The notes beneath the pieces are model-generated. The model was not told where the DNA came from. It made no database searches and was given only the letters and a program-made list of their open reading frames with translations. Positions 8,657-17,035 of a stretch of DNA of 64,000 nucleotides are shown here, piece by piece. Both the position numbers and the translations under genes were made by a program. The stretch's first letter is position 1; each line of letters opens with the position of its first letter. The stretch comes from Sphingobacteriales bacterium (GTDB lineage Bacteria; Bacteroidota; Bacteroidia; Chitinophagales; CAIOSU01), in assembly GCA_027483645.1 (NCBI GenBank), contig JAIXUD010000021.1, positions 1-64,000 of the forward strand. The letters run 5' to 3'.

Positions 8657-9226
8657 ACGATTCTTACACTTATCAAACAGTCTGGTTCTCTCAAGTTCTG
8701 TTTCTTTAATGTATTGTGTAGGAGCCGTGGTATCGTTAATATCGAACATGGAGCGCAATACACACTGGTTTACGTCTTCGGGGCAGGAAGCAAACTCCCG
8801 CACCAAGCAGAAGCTTTGATTCTCAATTGTTTTCACTTCGCCATTGGTAAAGGTGGCAATAAGGTTGTAGTTGTACACGCCCGACTGCGCCGGCAACTGG
8901 CTTGTGGCTATGTTGCCATCCCAAGTAATCGGGGGCACACCCTCGTATAGCCAAATTACATCTTCGTTTAAGCGAATTTCAATATTGTAGCTAGCCACGC
9001 CAAGCTCGGTAGAGCTAAAAAACTTGTTAGCATCTTCGCTGCCTGGGTTAAACACCTGTGGCAAAAAGAAGTAGCTGGCAGGGCCTGTATCGTTGGCGCT
9101 CTGCATCAATACCCATTGGGTTTCTTCGCTGTTGCAACAGTTTTTCTCAATGTAGCGTGGGCTGGTAGGCTTGTTGCAAGCGGTAGCCATTAAAGCCAAA
9201 AGCAAGGCTGATAATACAAATTTCAT
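8654..9226 (-). CDS. Lipoprotein with gliding-motility C-terminal-like domain
   Basis: A 190-residue lipoprotein: signal peptide with lipobox LMATAC, Cys at residue 17. Residues about 52-140 read like the CHU_C/gliding motility-associated C-terminal domain (FLPQVFNPGSEDANKFF, then WDGN, then a G-Y motif and FCLVR), which normally forms the extreme C-terminus of T9SS type B cargo. Here it follows a lipoprotein signal and is trailed by about 50 extra residues with several cysteines, so it is unlikely to act as a sorting signal. No partner gene adjoins. The function is unknown; the domain call is by eye. Confidence 0.6.
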   Translation of the reverse strand: MKFVLSALLLALMATACNKPTSPRYIEKNCCNSEETQWVLMQSANDTGPASYFFLPQVFNPGSEDANKFFSSTELGVASYNIEIRLNEDVIWLYEGVPPITWDGNIATSQLPAQSGVYNYNLIATFTNGEVKTIENQSFCLVREFASCPEDVNQCVLRSMFDINDTTAPTQYIKETELERTRLFDKCKNR

Positions 9227-9291
9227 TGGGCCAATTTTGGGGCGAAGATAAAAGAAACTATCAAAATGGTATGGGAATATAGACGAATAGC

Positions 9292-9621
9292 TTAAGCGTT
9301 TATTTGCTGAAACTCGTCAGAACCTTCAATTCTTTCCAGCTCAATACCATATGCCAGCTTTAAGTATGGCACCATGGCAATGTCATAATTGGCAACCGTA
9401 TTTACATCGTATATCTTGCTATTGAGGCCATTATCCATATAATCGTCGTCCTCATCGCCAGCTAAAAAACGCCAGCCGCTATCGCCTTCAAACTCGGGGC
9501 GTTCGCGGTACATAAAGCCCACGGGTAAGCCATCTTTAATAATGCGGTTGGTAGCAATGCACGAGCCAAGCCCCACTACTATGTCTTGTATCGCATCTGG
9601 ATTTTCAAGGAAATTTGTCAT
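9292..9621 (-). CDS. DUF2185 (Imm33-like) protein
   Basis: A 109-residue soluble protein matching the DUF2185 pattern: ATNRIIKDGLPVGFMYRE, then DSGWRFLAGDEDDDYMDN and a tail describing a beta-rich fold. This family is listed among polymorphic-toxin immunity proteins (Imm33), but many members stand alone. No toxin gene lies beside it, so an immunity role is not supported here. The -7 box TAATTTTG ends 4 bases before the ATG, so the mRNA is probably leaderless. Confidence 0.75.
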   Translation of the reverse strand: MTNFLENPDAIQDIVVGLGSCIATNRIIKDGLPVGFMYRERPEFEGDSGWRFLAGDEDDDYMDNGLNSKIYDVNTVANYDIAMVPYLKLAYGIELERIEGSDEFQQINA

Positions 9622-9625
9622 GGCT

Positions 9626-9633
9626 CAAAATTA
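9626..9633 (-). promoter_or_regulatory. -7 box TAATTTTG
   Basis: A consensus -7 box 4 bases from the ATG of the DUF2185 gene, joined directly to a heptad array. Confidence 0.6.
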
Positions 9634-9677
9634 GACATAAGACACAAGACATAAGACACAAGACTGCTTCAATTTTT
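9632..9677 (+). repeat. Heptad array, AAGACAC family, with tail
   Basis: Five units on the plus strand (TAGACAT, AAGACAC, AAGACAT, AAGACAC, AAGACTG) followed by the tail CTTCAATTTTT. In sense orientation of the DUF2185 gene it reads CTTGTGT/CTTATGT. Confidence 0.75.
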
Positions 9678-9678
9678 A

Positions 9679-9710
9679 TTCCGTGTTTTTCCGTGCCTTT
9701 TTCCGTGCGC
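9679..9710 (+). repeat. CCGTG repeat, period 10-12
   Basis: Three TTCCGTG units spaced 10-12 bases apart; in the sense of the upstream ABC gene they read CACGGAA. The same motif, reversed relative to its gene, occurs before yraN at 63910-63925. Confidence 0.55.
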
Positions 9711-9739
9711 TCTGTTAAATATTTTCGTAGTATGTAAGT

Positions 9740-9771
9740 CCCTCTCCTTTTGGGAGAGGCTAGGTGAGGGA
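9740..9771 (-). repeat. Hairpin element after the ABC operon
   Basis: CCTCTCC / GGGAGAGG around a TTTT loop, followed by CTAGGTGAGGG. This resembles a dispersed intergenic element I recall from other bacterial genomes and could act as a terminator or mRNA 3' stabiliser for the ABC operon that ends at 9776. Confidence 0.5.
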
Positions 9772-9775
9772 TAAC

Positions 9776-10453
9776 CTACATCCGTATTATTCGCCCATCA
9801 TCCATCTCAATGATCCTATCTGTTTTCTCCGCAAAGTCTTGGTCATGAGTAACGATTAGCAGCGATTGGCCCTGCGCCGCCAAATCCTTAAAGATATCGA
9901 ACACCAGCCTACCATTCTTACTATCCAAGTTCCCCGTCGGTTCATCGCCCATAATAATCAGCGGGTTATTTATCAAAGCCCTAGCAATGGCCACACGCTG
10001 TTTTTGTCCGCCCGATAGCTGGTTGGCCTGTTTTTTCGCTTGGTCTTCGATGCCGAGCATCTGCAGCTTTTCCATGGCATTTTGCTCCACCTCTTTCGGG
10101 CCCAGCTTAGCTAGTTTTAGGCCGGGCAACATTACATTCTTCAATACGGTAAACTCTGGCAATAAATAATGAAACTGGAATACGAAGCCGATTTTCTCAT
10201 TGCGCACTTGTGCCAGTTGGTTATGCGTTTTGCTACGCATCAGCTCGCCATCAAATACCAAGTCTCCCTCATAATCAGTGTCCATAGTAGAGAGGATGTA
10301 TAGCAATGTCGATTTGCCGCAACCCGATTTACCGATTACGGACACAAACTCGCCCTTATTGACGGCAAACGTAACCTCCTTAAGTACCTGCACCTTTACC
10401 GGGTCGTGAAAGTATTTTACAATTTTGCTCGCTTCAATTATCGTATTGCCCAT
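9776..10453 (-). CDS. ABC transporter ATP-binding protein (MacB/LolD type)
   Basis: A 225-residue nucleotide-binding subunit. Walker A is GKSGCGKST, the signature is LSGGQKQRVAIARAL, and Walker B is PLIIMGDEPTGNLD followed by the H-loop LIVTHD. Its subfamily is that of LolD/MacB/FtsE, which serve mechanotransmission-type ABC systems. The start at the ATG 10453 follows the permease stop codon by 2 bp; the longer frame reads back into the permease gene. It is the last gene of an adaptor-permease-ATPase operon. Confidence 0.88.
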   Translation of the reverse strand: MGNTIIEASKIVKYFHDPVKVQVLKEVTFAVNKGEFVSVIGKSGCGKSTLLYILSTMDTDYEGDLVFDGELMRSKTHNQLAQVRNEKIGFVFQFHYLLPEFTVLKNVMLPGLKLAKLGPKEVEQNAMEKLQMLGIEDQAKKQANQLSGGQKQRVAIARALINNPLIIMGDEPTGNLDSKNGRLVFDIFKDLAAQGQSLLIVTHDQDFAEKTDRIIEMDDGRIIRM

Positions 10454-10455
10454 GG

Positions 10456-11718
10456 TTATTTCCCCCTTATTATTACAACCGGGTCTATTTTGCTGGCTTT
10501 GCGGGCAGGTAGCCACCCGGCAAGAAAAGTAGTAACCATGGCGAAGCCTATGCCAATTAGATAATAACTCGCACTGTAGTTGATGGGGTAGGTTTTGATA
10601 GTAGGTAAAGCATCAGTTTCAAAAGGCACTTGATCAATCAATAGCTGAAACACAAAACCTAGCAATAGACCAAACAACCCACCGGTAATACCGATAATGA
10701 GCGAAAGGCTGATGAAGATGTTCCGCACATCCTTTCCCGAAAATCCCGTAGCCTTAAGGATAGCAATGCTGTCCATCTTTTCGTAAATCATCATATTGAG
10801 GATGTTGTAAATGCCGAAACCCGCAACCACCAGCAAGGTAATGCTCACAGCATAAGTAATAATGTTTCTTACATTGGTTCCAGTCTCAAATTGGGCATTT
10901 GCTGCTTGTATATCAACAGCCTCGGTACCAAACTTGGCCTCAAACTCTTTGGCCAATTCCGGCGCTAGCTCAACGTCATACAGTTTTACTTGTATATCCG
11001 TAAGGTAGCTATTGGTTTTGCCTAGCAGTTTTTGTGCCGTAGCAAGCGATGCGTAGCTCTGCATATTATCAATATCCGCAACACCACTTTGAAAGTAGCC
11101 TACTACTTTCAGGTTCATCCGCTGGCCACGGGCGGTGGTTACCGGTACTACATCGCCAATGTCAGCAAGCATTTTTTCAGCCAAGCCCTTGCCCAACAGC
11201 ACGCTGTTGTTTATGTTCTCCAAATCGGTAATGTTGCCCTGTGGCACGTAAGTGCTAAGGGCAAAGAGCGCTTCCTCGTTTATCACCTCTATACCGTGTA
11301 TGGAGCCTCCCAAATCAGTTACACCTACATTAAAAAACACCTGTGCCACAGCTTTTGGTGCCACGCCCAGTACGCGAGGGTCGGCACGCAGGGCTTTTAC
11401 GATGGCTGGGCCATTGTATATTTCCTTGCCGTCATCTTGTGGCTTAACGGAGCGAACAATATTGATTTCGCCGGCATAGTCGGGGCTGAGGTTGATGGGC
11501 TGCTCCTCGCTGGCCTTTATCTCATTATATAGCCTTACGTGCGGCGTGCGGTTCAGCATTAGCCCATCCAGCATGCTGTTTAGCCCTGTCATAAAACCCA
11601 TGAGCGTAATAAACATGGCAATACCAAATGTAACCCCTGCCGCGGCCACAATACTCTGCTTCAACCTAGCCAGCAGCAACGTTTTCGATATGCTTAATAT
11701 TAGCCTAGAAACTGCCAT
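10456..11718 (-). CDS. ABC transporter permease (FtsX/MacB domain)
   Basis: A 420-residue permease with one N-terminal transmembrane helix (about 18-45), a long periplasmic domain (about 46-280, MacB_PCD type) and three C-terminal helices (about 285-310, 330-360 and 378-402): the four-helix FtsX/MacB topology. The C-terminus carries WLPARKASKIDPVVIIRGK, the usual end of the family. Its start overlaps the adaptor stop codon by one base (TAATG). With its partners it forms a tripartite exporter or lipoprotein/peptide-handling system; the substrate is unknown. Confidence 0.88.
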   Translation of the reverse strand: MAVSRLILSISKTLLLARLKQSIVAAAGVTFGIAMFITLMGFMTGLNSMLDGLMLNRTPHVRLYNEIKASEEQPINLSPDYAGEINIVRSVKPQDDGKEIYNGPAIVKALRADPRVLGVAPKAVAQVFFNVGVTDLGGSIHGIEVINEEALFALSTYVPQGNITDLENINNSVLLGKGLAEKMLADIGDVVPVTTARGQRMNLKVVGYFQSGVADIDNMQSYASLATAQKLLGKTNSYLTDIQVKLYDVELAPELAKEFEAKFGTEAVDIQAANAQFETGTNVRNIITYAVSITLLVVAGFGIYNILNMMIYEKMDSIAILKATGFSGKDVRNIFISLSLIIGITGGLFGLLLGFVFQLLIDQVPFETDALPTIKTYPINYSASYYLIGIGFAMVTTFLAGWLPARKASKIDPVVIIRGK

Positions 11719-12797
11719 TAGGGTTTATAAATGGTTTGGCCTTCGGCAGCGCCGTTGGTAATTTCTACAAACTCATAGTTCTTTAGCCCAGTAGCTACTT
11801 TGGTAGATTCTTCCTCGGCAGTTAATATCAACGAATCGCGGATGAGGTAGCTGCGCGGAATGACGAGGGCATCCTTGTGCGTTTCGAGGACTATATTGGC
11901 CTCTAAGGTTAGGTTCGGGTATAGTACTTTAGGTTGTTGGGTAAAGGTCGCCTCCACCAAAAAAGTGCGGCTAGATTCACTCATAATCGGGTTGATTCGG
12001 CTCACCACCGCCTCGAAAGCCTCGCCTTTATAGCTATCCATACTCACCAGCACCTTCTGCCCAATCTTTACTTGAGTTATGTCATATTCATCTACCTGCA
12101 GTTCCAATATAAAACTATCAGCACTACCTACAATCGCCAATGGGCTTTGTGGGCTCACTAGTTCGCCGGGGTCTTTCAATATATCGAACACCTGCCCATC
12201 CAGTTCGCTTCTTACAATAAAGTCAGCTACGTTCCTTTGGCTAATGGCTAGGTTGTTTCGGGCGATGTTGCGTTCGCTTTCCAATTGCAGTTGCGCTTGG
12301 TTAAGACGATTAATGGCGCTAGTGTAGTTCGCATTTGAGGTTTGATAGGCCAGTTCGGCTTGTTCCACTTGGGTTTTGGAACCGATGTTCTGTTTCCAAA
12401 GGTTTTGTTGGCGCACCATCATCATGCTATCCTCCCGCATCCTTTTATGTGCCAGATCTAGCGCTGTTTTAAACTCCTGCAACCTATCGGAGTTCAGGCC
12501 AGCGTTCTTTTGCGAAAGCTCATAGGCCAATGCTGCATTCTCTGCGCTCAGAGCGGTGCCACGGTTGTCAATAACAAATAGGATGTCGCCCGCTTTTACG
12601 GTATCGCCCTCGGCTACACGTATCTCCTTCAATATGCCGTTCACCAAAGCAAACGCTTGGTATTGGCCCTTCGCCTTCACCACCCCCGATGCATATACCG
12701 ATTCGGTAATACTGTTGCGCGATACCTTTACCGATTCCTTGCCGTTTTTGCACCCCATAATCAATAGCAGAGGGATACAATAATATAGTAGTCTCAT
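11718..12797 (-). CDS. Periplasmic adaptor lipoprotein (MacA/HlyD family)
   Basis: A 359-residue membrane fusion protein. The signal peptide ends in the lipobox LLIMGC (Cys 16). A biotinyl-lipoyl-like domain (VNGILKEIRVAEGDTVKAGDILFVID) is followed by a coiled-coil hairpin of about 100 residues (about 85-185) and the second lipoyl half (about 190-225), then beta-barrel domains. It links the inner-membrane ABC pump to an outer-membrane exit duct; no TolC-like gene lies in the window. First gene of the operon, with -7 box TATATTTG 13 bases upstream. Confidence 0.87.
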   Translation of the reverse strand: MRLLYYCIPLLLIMGCKNGKESVKVSRNSITESVYASGVVKAKGQYQAFALVNGILKEIRVAEGDTVKAGDILFVIDNRGTALSAENAALAYELSQKNAGLNSDRLQEFKTALDLAHKRMREDSMMMVRQQNLWKQNIGSKTQVEQAELAYQTSNANYTSAINRLNQAQLQLESERNIARNNLAISQRNVADFIVRSELDGQVFDILKDPGELVSPQSPLAIVGSADSFILELQVDEYDITQVKIGQKVLVSMDSYKGEAFEAVVSRINPIMSESSRTFLVEATFTQQPKVLYPNLTLEANIVLETHKDALVIPRSYLIRDSLILTAEEESTKVATGLKNYEFVEITNGAAEGQTIYKP

Positions 12798-12810
12798 ATT
12801 TTAAAGTTAC

Positions 12811-12818
12811 ACAAATAT
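12811..12818 (-). promoter_or_regulatory. -7 box TATATTTG of the ABC exporter operon
   Basis: A consensus -7 box 13 bases before the adaptor ATG. Confidence 0.6.
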
Positions 12819-12998
12819 AGAGACCGAAAGTAGACTTGGGGATATGATAATAATCAGGCGTAAGCGAAAATAAAATGACAATATTGCTTGCCAACAACTA
12901 AGCTAACCGATAGCACCGAAACCACTCAAGATGGTACATCAGAGCCCAATTACCATGAGCTTCGGCAACTGGGCAGGTTAGGGTAAAGAATAAGCCTA

Positions 12999-13328
12999 CT
13001 AGAAATTTATGTTGATAACCCCTTGAATGTTAATGTAAAAGGCATCACTATCCATACCTTCAATGTAAGCACACGCATCATCAGTAAACTTTACAGTTTC
13101 TGGTAGATGCACTTTAAGATTTGGTATACAGGCCGTAGTAATTAGCCTATCTTCTGCATCATTAGTATAAAGATGGATCTTATTTGCCACACAATAATCT
13201 CTAAAAAATTGATAGCCAGATATAACTCCTGCTAGTATAACCGTTCCATGTGCGGCACCCATAGTAGGGTCGCCGTGCTCTAGCTTAGTGGTGCCTATTA
13301 GGTGGCCATCCAATGTTACGTTGTACAT
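12999..13328 (-). CDS. Conserved-looking protein of unknown function, 109 aa
   Basis: A small soluble protein without signal peptide or membrane helix, starting MYNVTLDGHLIGTTKLEHGD and alternating beta-like and helical segments. I do not recognise the family. It lies 14 bp downstream of the Uma2 gene on the same strand, so the two are probably co-transcribed. Composition and codon use match those of its neighbours. Confidence 0.6.
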   Translation of the reverse strand: MYNVTLDGHLIGTTKLEHGDPTMGAAHGTVILAGVISGYQFFRDYCVANKIHLYTNDAEDRLITTACIPNLKVHLPETVKFTDDACAYIEGMDSDAFYINIQGVININF

Positions 13329-13342
13329 AAGTAGAAACTGGC

Positions 13343-13891
13343 TTAGTTAGGCAAATTCGCAAAGGCATCATTCACATCCAGCGTTATGGCGCAATCACCA
13401 TGTATCTTGAAACTGCTGGTTTCGTTGCGCTCTTCGTATCTGCCGTTTTCAAGCACAAAAACGCTGAAGCTATTTCTGATGGGGTCCAAAAGAATGTAAT
13501 ATGGCACTAGTTGTTCTTCGTAAAAGCCGTATTTAGTATGTCGGTCTTTGAGGCCAGATGAAGGTGAGATAATTTCGATGATAATTACTGGTGGCTTATT
13601 GATAACGTTTCCTTCATCATCGTTGCAGATAACAGCAATATCTGGGCGAAAAACGGTATTATTATTTACCTCCCAATCGGTTTCATACACCACCCGACAA
13701 ATACCGCAGCTATCTTTTTGATTTTTTAATTCTAGGCTTATCAAAAAGTTGATTTCCGAAGCCACCATTTGATGGCGCTTGGTGGGGGCTGGAGTCATAG
13801 CCGAAGGTACACCATCAATGAGCTCCCAGTCCCCTTCCCAAAGGCGGTAATCAGCTACGGTATAGTTGGGAAGGTATCTTTGCGCACGCAT
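13343..13891 (-). CDS. Uma2 family endonuclease (DUF820)
   Basis: A 182-residue protein of the Uma2/DUF820 family, PD-(D/E)XK nuclease fold. The visible marks are YRLWEGDWELIDG near the N-terminus (active-site Glu), FRPDIAVICND (the catalytic PD) and PPVIIIEIISPSS (the E-x-x strand), followed by KYGFYEEQLVPYYILLD. Uma2 proteins are widespread, often in many copies, and their role is unsettled. I chose the ATG at 13891 because the -7 box TATCTTTG lies 4 bases before it and the longer frame runs antisense through the peptidase gene. Confidence 0.85.
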   Translation of the reverse strand: MRAQRYLPNYTVADYRLWEGDWELIDGVPSAMTPAPTKRHQMVASEINFLISLELKNQKDSCGICRVVYETDWEVNNNTVFRPDIAVICNDDEGNVINKPPVIIIEIISPSSGLKDRHTKYGFYEEQLVPYYILLDPIRNSFSVFVLENGRYEERNETSSFKIHGDCAITLDVNDAFANLPN

Positions 13892-13895
13892 ATAA

Positions 13896-13903
13896 CAAAG
13901 ATA
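13896..13903 (-). promoter_or_regulatory. -7 box TATCTTTG of the Uma2 gene
   Basis: A perfect TAnnTTTG match, 4 bases from the ATG at 13891. This sets the start codon and implies a leaderless mRNA. Confidence 0.65.
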
Positions 13904-13988
13904 GCAGAAAAACACAGCGATGCGTATTTGTTCATTGAAAAGGTATACACATTTTTCCTTATCATTACCGCTCAAATTAAACTCTCTT

Positions 13989-15293
13989 ATGCGTGTCGCG
14001 GCTATCCTTTGTGCATTCCTACTCTGGCAAAACCTAGCCGCCCAAGAGATTCGCGAGTATATGGATCTACAGTGCCACGGCACCATGCACTTTCCGCATG
14101 CGCTGTTCCACCAGAACCTCCTGTATTTTGACCCGGCCAATCCTCCTAAACTTAGCTATAGCCATACGCTTACCAATGTAAACTATGCCAACTATTGGGA
14201 GGATAACAAGGGGGTACGCATCATCCTGAACGGGGCATTGGTGCCCGAGCTTTGGACTACCCGTTGGGAGGCGCGCAAATCTATCTTGGAGCAGCTAAAG
14301 TATGTAAACGATTTTGCCGCTAAGTACCCGGACAAGTTTGTGGTAGCACGCACGCCAAAAGAGGTACGGCACTATGTAAGCACTACCAACAAAACCGTAA
14401 TCGTGCATTGTATTGAAGGAGCAGAAAGATTGGTATACAACCAAGCCGATGCCTGCTTTTGGGCCGACCAAGGCATTGCGTTTATGACGCTGATACACTT
14501 GATTGATTGCCGCTTTGGGGGGGCGGCTACCTTGCCGATGATACCCACGAAACTCATTAACTTCAGGGGAAGTTTTAGGAGCATCTTCCATCCAAACACT
14601 ACAAAGGGCCTAACCGAAGAAGGTCGAAAAGCGATTGTATGGCTGGCCAATGCCGGCATTATGACGGACATAACCCACATGTCGCCGCAAACGCGTGCCG
14701 ATGTCCTAGCTTTTATGGATGAGAAGGGGATACCGCCGCTATCTACCCATGAGAGCTTCCAGCCGATCCAGAACAACACCCGTGCGCTTACCCCTGAGCA
14801 GATATTGTTGATTTACCGTTTGGGTGGGTTGGTATCGCTGCCGATTGCCATTTCGGAATACAACCCTTATCCGGAGTATCAGGCCCGCATTGATGCATTG
14901 CCCAACTTTTGTCCTGGCTCTATCGATTCCTATAAGTTTACCTATGAGATTGTGGACAGCATTATCCGAAGCTATTCTGAAGCCATATTGGGTAAGCCAT
15001 TTAATGAACTTACCGAGGCGCAAAAGGTATTGCTGAGCATCGGCTTCCAAACCGACTTCAACGGCTGGACGGACCACGAACGCCCGCGATATGGTCCAGA
15101 GGGATGTTACCCCATAGAGCCGGGAGTTGCTTACACAGCCCTAGATACGCAAGGTATGGCACACCCAGGCATGTTGCACGAACATTGGCAATGGCTGGAA
15201 AAGGAAGGTGTTGACCTCAACCCCATTAAGCGCAGCAGTGAGCGCTTCCTACAAATGTGGGAGCTTTTTATGGAGAAACGAGGTTCGTTTTAG
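13989..15293 (+). CDS. Exported peptidase M19 (membrane dipeptidase)-like protein
   Basis: A 434-residue protein with signal peptide (residues 1-19, ending LAAQ), related to renal dipeptidase (M19), which hydrolyses dipeptides with a binuclear zinc site. The bridging glutamate is in VHCIEGAERL, and two zinc histidines fit DITHMS and PLSTHESF. The N-terminal HxD motif expected as DxHxD is replaced by DLQCHGT, so one zinc ligand seems altered. The start at 13989 begins the signal peptide; the longer frame adds an implausible N-terminus. It may be inactive or use a different metal arrangement. Confidence 0.7.
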   Translation: MRVAAILCAFLLWQNLAAQEIREYMDLQCHGTMHFPHALFHQNLLYFDPANPPKLSYSHTLTNVNYANYWEDNKGVRIILNGALVPELWTTRWEARKSILEQLKYVNDFAAKYPDKFVVARTPKEVRHYVSTTNKTVIVHCIEGAERLVYNQADACFWADQGIAFMTLIHLIDCRFGGAATLPMIPTKLINFRGSFRSIFHPNTTKGLTEEGRKAIVWLANAGIMTDITHMSPQTRADVLAFMDEKGIPPLSTHESFQPIQNNTRALTPEQILLIYRLGGLVSLPIAISEYNPYPEYQARIDALPNFCPGSIDSYKFTYEIVDSIIRSYSEAILGKPFNELTEAQKVLLSIGFQTDFNGWTDHERPRYGPEGCYPIEPGVAYTALDTQGMAHPGMLHEHWQWLEKEGVDLNPIKRSSERFLQMWELFMEKRGSF

Positions 15294-15304
15294 TATAGCT
15301 TGTT

Positions 15305-15424
15305 TAACCACGAAGAGCACTAAGGAATCTCACTAAGAACACAAAGCTAATGTTTCGTCCTTAGTGTTCTTTGTGTCTTTTTCTTGGTGTCCTTAGTGTT
15401 TAAACTTAACTGCAACGAACGCAA
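15305..15424. repeat. Inverted pair of ACTAAG-type repeats between convergent genes
   Basis: From 15305 units such as CACTAAG and ACACAAAG follow the plus-strand gene; from 15357 the complementary units (CTTAGTG, CTTTGTG, CTTGGTG) face them, followed by an AACTGCAACGAACGCAAAG block. Each half has the same orientation relative to the gene whose 3' end it follows. Confidence 0.55.
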
Positions 15425-15443
15425 AGAAATTTACATCTCTCCA

Positions 15444-15504
15444 CCAATAACCAATCAACCATTTCTGCAGCATCCATGGTCCATCGTCTATCATCCATGG
15501 TCTA
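15444..15504 (-). repeat. Composite heptad array after the MoxR gene
   Basis: Sense reading: TAGACCA, TGGATGA, TAGACGA, TGGACCA, then the tail GGATGCTGCAG, then TGGTTGA and TTATTGG-type units. The TAG stop of the MoxR gene is part of the first unit. Confidence 0.75.
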
Positions 15505-16338
15505 GTACCTAAATCCCTTCTGCGGCTTGTTCAGCAAGTCAACATCCTGCTCGTTTTTGAGGAGAGCACCCAAGTGGGGTAGCTTGTCTTTGTGTAGGGT
15601 AAGATCGCCGAGGGCATCGGCGCTGGCTCCTTCGGAGATGAGTAATTGAATCCAGTCAATCAGTTCACTGGTGCTAGGGCGCTTTTTGATGCCGCGCACG
15701 TCGCGCAGGTCATAAAACAATCGCATCGATTGCAGCACCAAGCTTTCGGCTAAGTTTGGGAAGTGTACTTTTACAATGGCCTGCATGGTTTCCTTCTCTG
15801 GAAAGGCAATGAAGTGGAACAAGCAACGGCGCAAAAAGGCATCGGGCAGTTCTTTCTCGTTGTTGCTGGTAATGATAACAATGGGTCGGGTGCGGGCTTT
15901 AATGGTCTTTTGTAGCTCGTAGCAATAGAACTCCATTTTGTCCAGCTCCAGCAGCAAGTCGTTCGGGAACTCAATATCCGCCTTGTCGATTTCATCAATC
16001 AACAATACCATCTGCTCATCGCTATCGAAGGCCTCCCACAGCTTGCCTTTCTTTATGTAGTTGGCAATATCTTCCACGCCATCGCTGCCCAGTTGGCTAT
16101 CGCGAAGGCGGCTCACGGCATCATACTCATACAAGCCTTGTTGTGCCAGGGTGGTGGACTTGATGTGCCAAGTAATCAGCTTTTTATCCAGCGCTTTGGC
16201 TATCTCGTGCGCCAGCAGCGTTTTGCCCGTGCCGGGCTCGCCCTTTACCAAAAGCGGCTTCTGTAACTTAATGGCCGCATTAACGGCTATCTGCAATTCC
16301 CTTGTGGCCACATACTGCTCGGTACCCTGAAAATTCAT
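15502..16338 (-). CDS. MoxR-family AAA+ ATPase
   Basis: A 278-residue AAA+ ATPase. Walker A GEPGTGKTLLAHEIA lies at residues 38-52, Walker B is MVLLIDEIDKAD, sensor 1 is IVITSNNEKELPDAFLRRC, and the C-terminal lid is present. MoxR ATPases act as chaperones that insert cofactors or assemble complexes, often with VWA-domain proteins; none is adjacent. Length is at the short end of the family. There is no signal peptide. Confidence 0.85.
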   Translation of the reverse strand: MNFQGTEQYVATRELQIAVNAAIKLQKPLLVKGEPGTGKTLLAHEIAKALDKKLITWHIKSTTLAQQGLYEYDAVSRLRDSQLGSDGVEDIANYIKKGKLWEAFDSDEQMVLLIDEIDKADIEFPNDLLLELDKMEFYCYELQKTIKARTRPIVIITSNNEKELPDAFLRRCLFHFIAFPEKETMQAIVKVHFPNLAESLVLQSMRLFYDLRDVRGIKKRPSTSELIDWIQLLISEGASADALGDLTLHKDKLPHLGALLKNEQDVDLLNKPQKGFRY

Positions 16339-16443
16339 GCTTTGCTGTTTTGTGCTAAGATAATCTGTTGAACCTCCGCCACAAAGCGGGCAGGCTTTGA
16401 TTCATATAATTTATAGGATTGGAAAAGGATGTTATGAAGAAGC

Positions 16444-16755
16444 TTAATCATTTATACCTTCCCAAATTCTCAAGGGCTTATGTCTAGTGTCAAACAAGGA
16501 CGCTATTATAATTTTCTCTTCCTCTATATAATAGATAATCTTCCAATGACTATATACAATATAGCGATACTCGATGGTTTCATTAAGTATATATTCAACA
16601 GGGCCACGTCTTGGAAAAGTCTTTAAAGTATTGGGCGCATCAATTATTTCATCCACTATCTTATCCACATAGGTAGGAGCTTCTATTCGTAGATAAGCAT
16701 CAATAAAATCTAACTGGTCGGATGCTTTATCCGACCAAATAATTTGATTGCTCAT
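16444..16755 (-). CDS. ParE/RelE-type toxin
   Basis: A 103-residue protein of the RelE/ParE toxin superfamily (ParE_toxin): N-terminal IIWSDKASDQLDFIDAYL, a middle TFPRRGPVEYILNETIEYRYIVYSHWKIIYYIEEEKIIIASLFDTRHKP is the typical fold-defining block ending in the conserved DTRHKP. ParE members poison gyrase and RelE members cleave ribosome-bound mRNA; which applies is unclear. The start codon overlaps the antitoxin stop by one base (TAATG). Confidence 0.8.
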   Translation of the reverse strand: MSNQIIWSDKASDQLDFIDAYLRIEAPTYVDKIVDEIIDAPNTLKTFPRRGPVEYILNETIEYRYIVYSHWKIIYYIEEEKIIIASLFDTRHKPLRIWEGIND

Positions 16756-16997
16756 TATTTCTTATTTCGAAAGCGCTCTTTTAATTCTTCTGATGTATGG
16801 ACTCGACCTGACTTCACGTCAGCAGTTCCTTCTCTAACCATGTTGATTAAAGATGCTTCACTACCATCACCTAAGATTTGTTGATATTGTTGAATATGGG
16901 TTTCTCTTACAAGCTTTTCTATTTTAGCTAACAAGTACTCATCCTGCAACTTAGCAAGCCTTTCTATTAACTGTAATTTCCGCGTCTCGATATTCAT
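16755..16997 (-). CDS. Antitoxin of the ParE/RelE-type module
   Basis: An 80-residue, highly charged helical protein lying upstream of and overlapping the toxin gene by one base, the usual antitoxin-first order. The N-terminal half (RKLQLIERLAKLQDEYLLAKIEKLV) is a predicted helix and the C-terminus (EELKERFRNKK) is likely the toxin-binding tail. Type II antitoxins of this layout commonly repress their own promoter. I do not assign a DNA-binding fold. Confidence 0.7.
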   Translation of the reverse strand: MNIETRKLQLIERLAKLQDEYLLAKIEKLVRETHIQQYQQILGDGSEASLINMVREGTADVKSGRVHTSEELKERFRNKK

Positions 16998-17035
16998 ACA
17001 ACTAATTTAACCAAAACAATTGAAATTTAAGTTCA

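Noticed and set aside
11032-11532. A 166-codon plus-strand frame inside the permease gene
   Set aside because: Antisense to a clear FtsX/MacB permease with correct topology.
15444-15504. Heptad arrays as CRISPR repeats
   Set aside because: Units of seven bases without spacers; no cas genes in the window.
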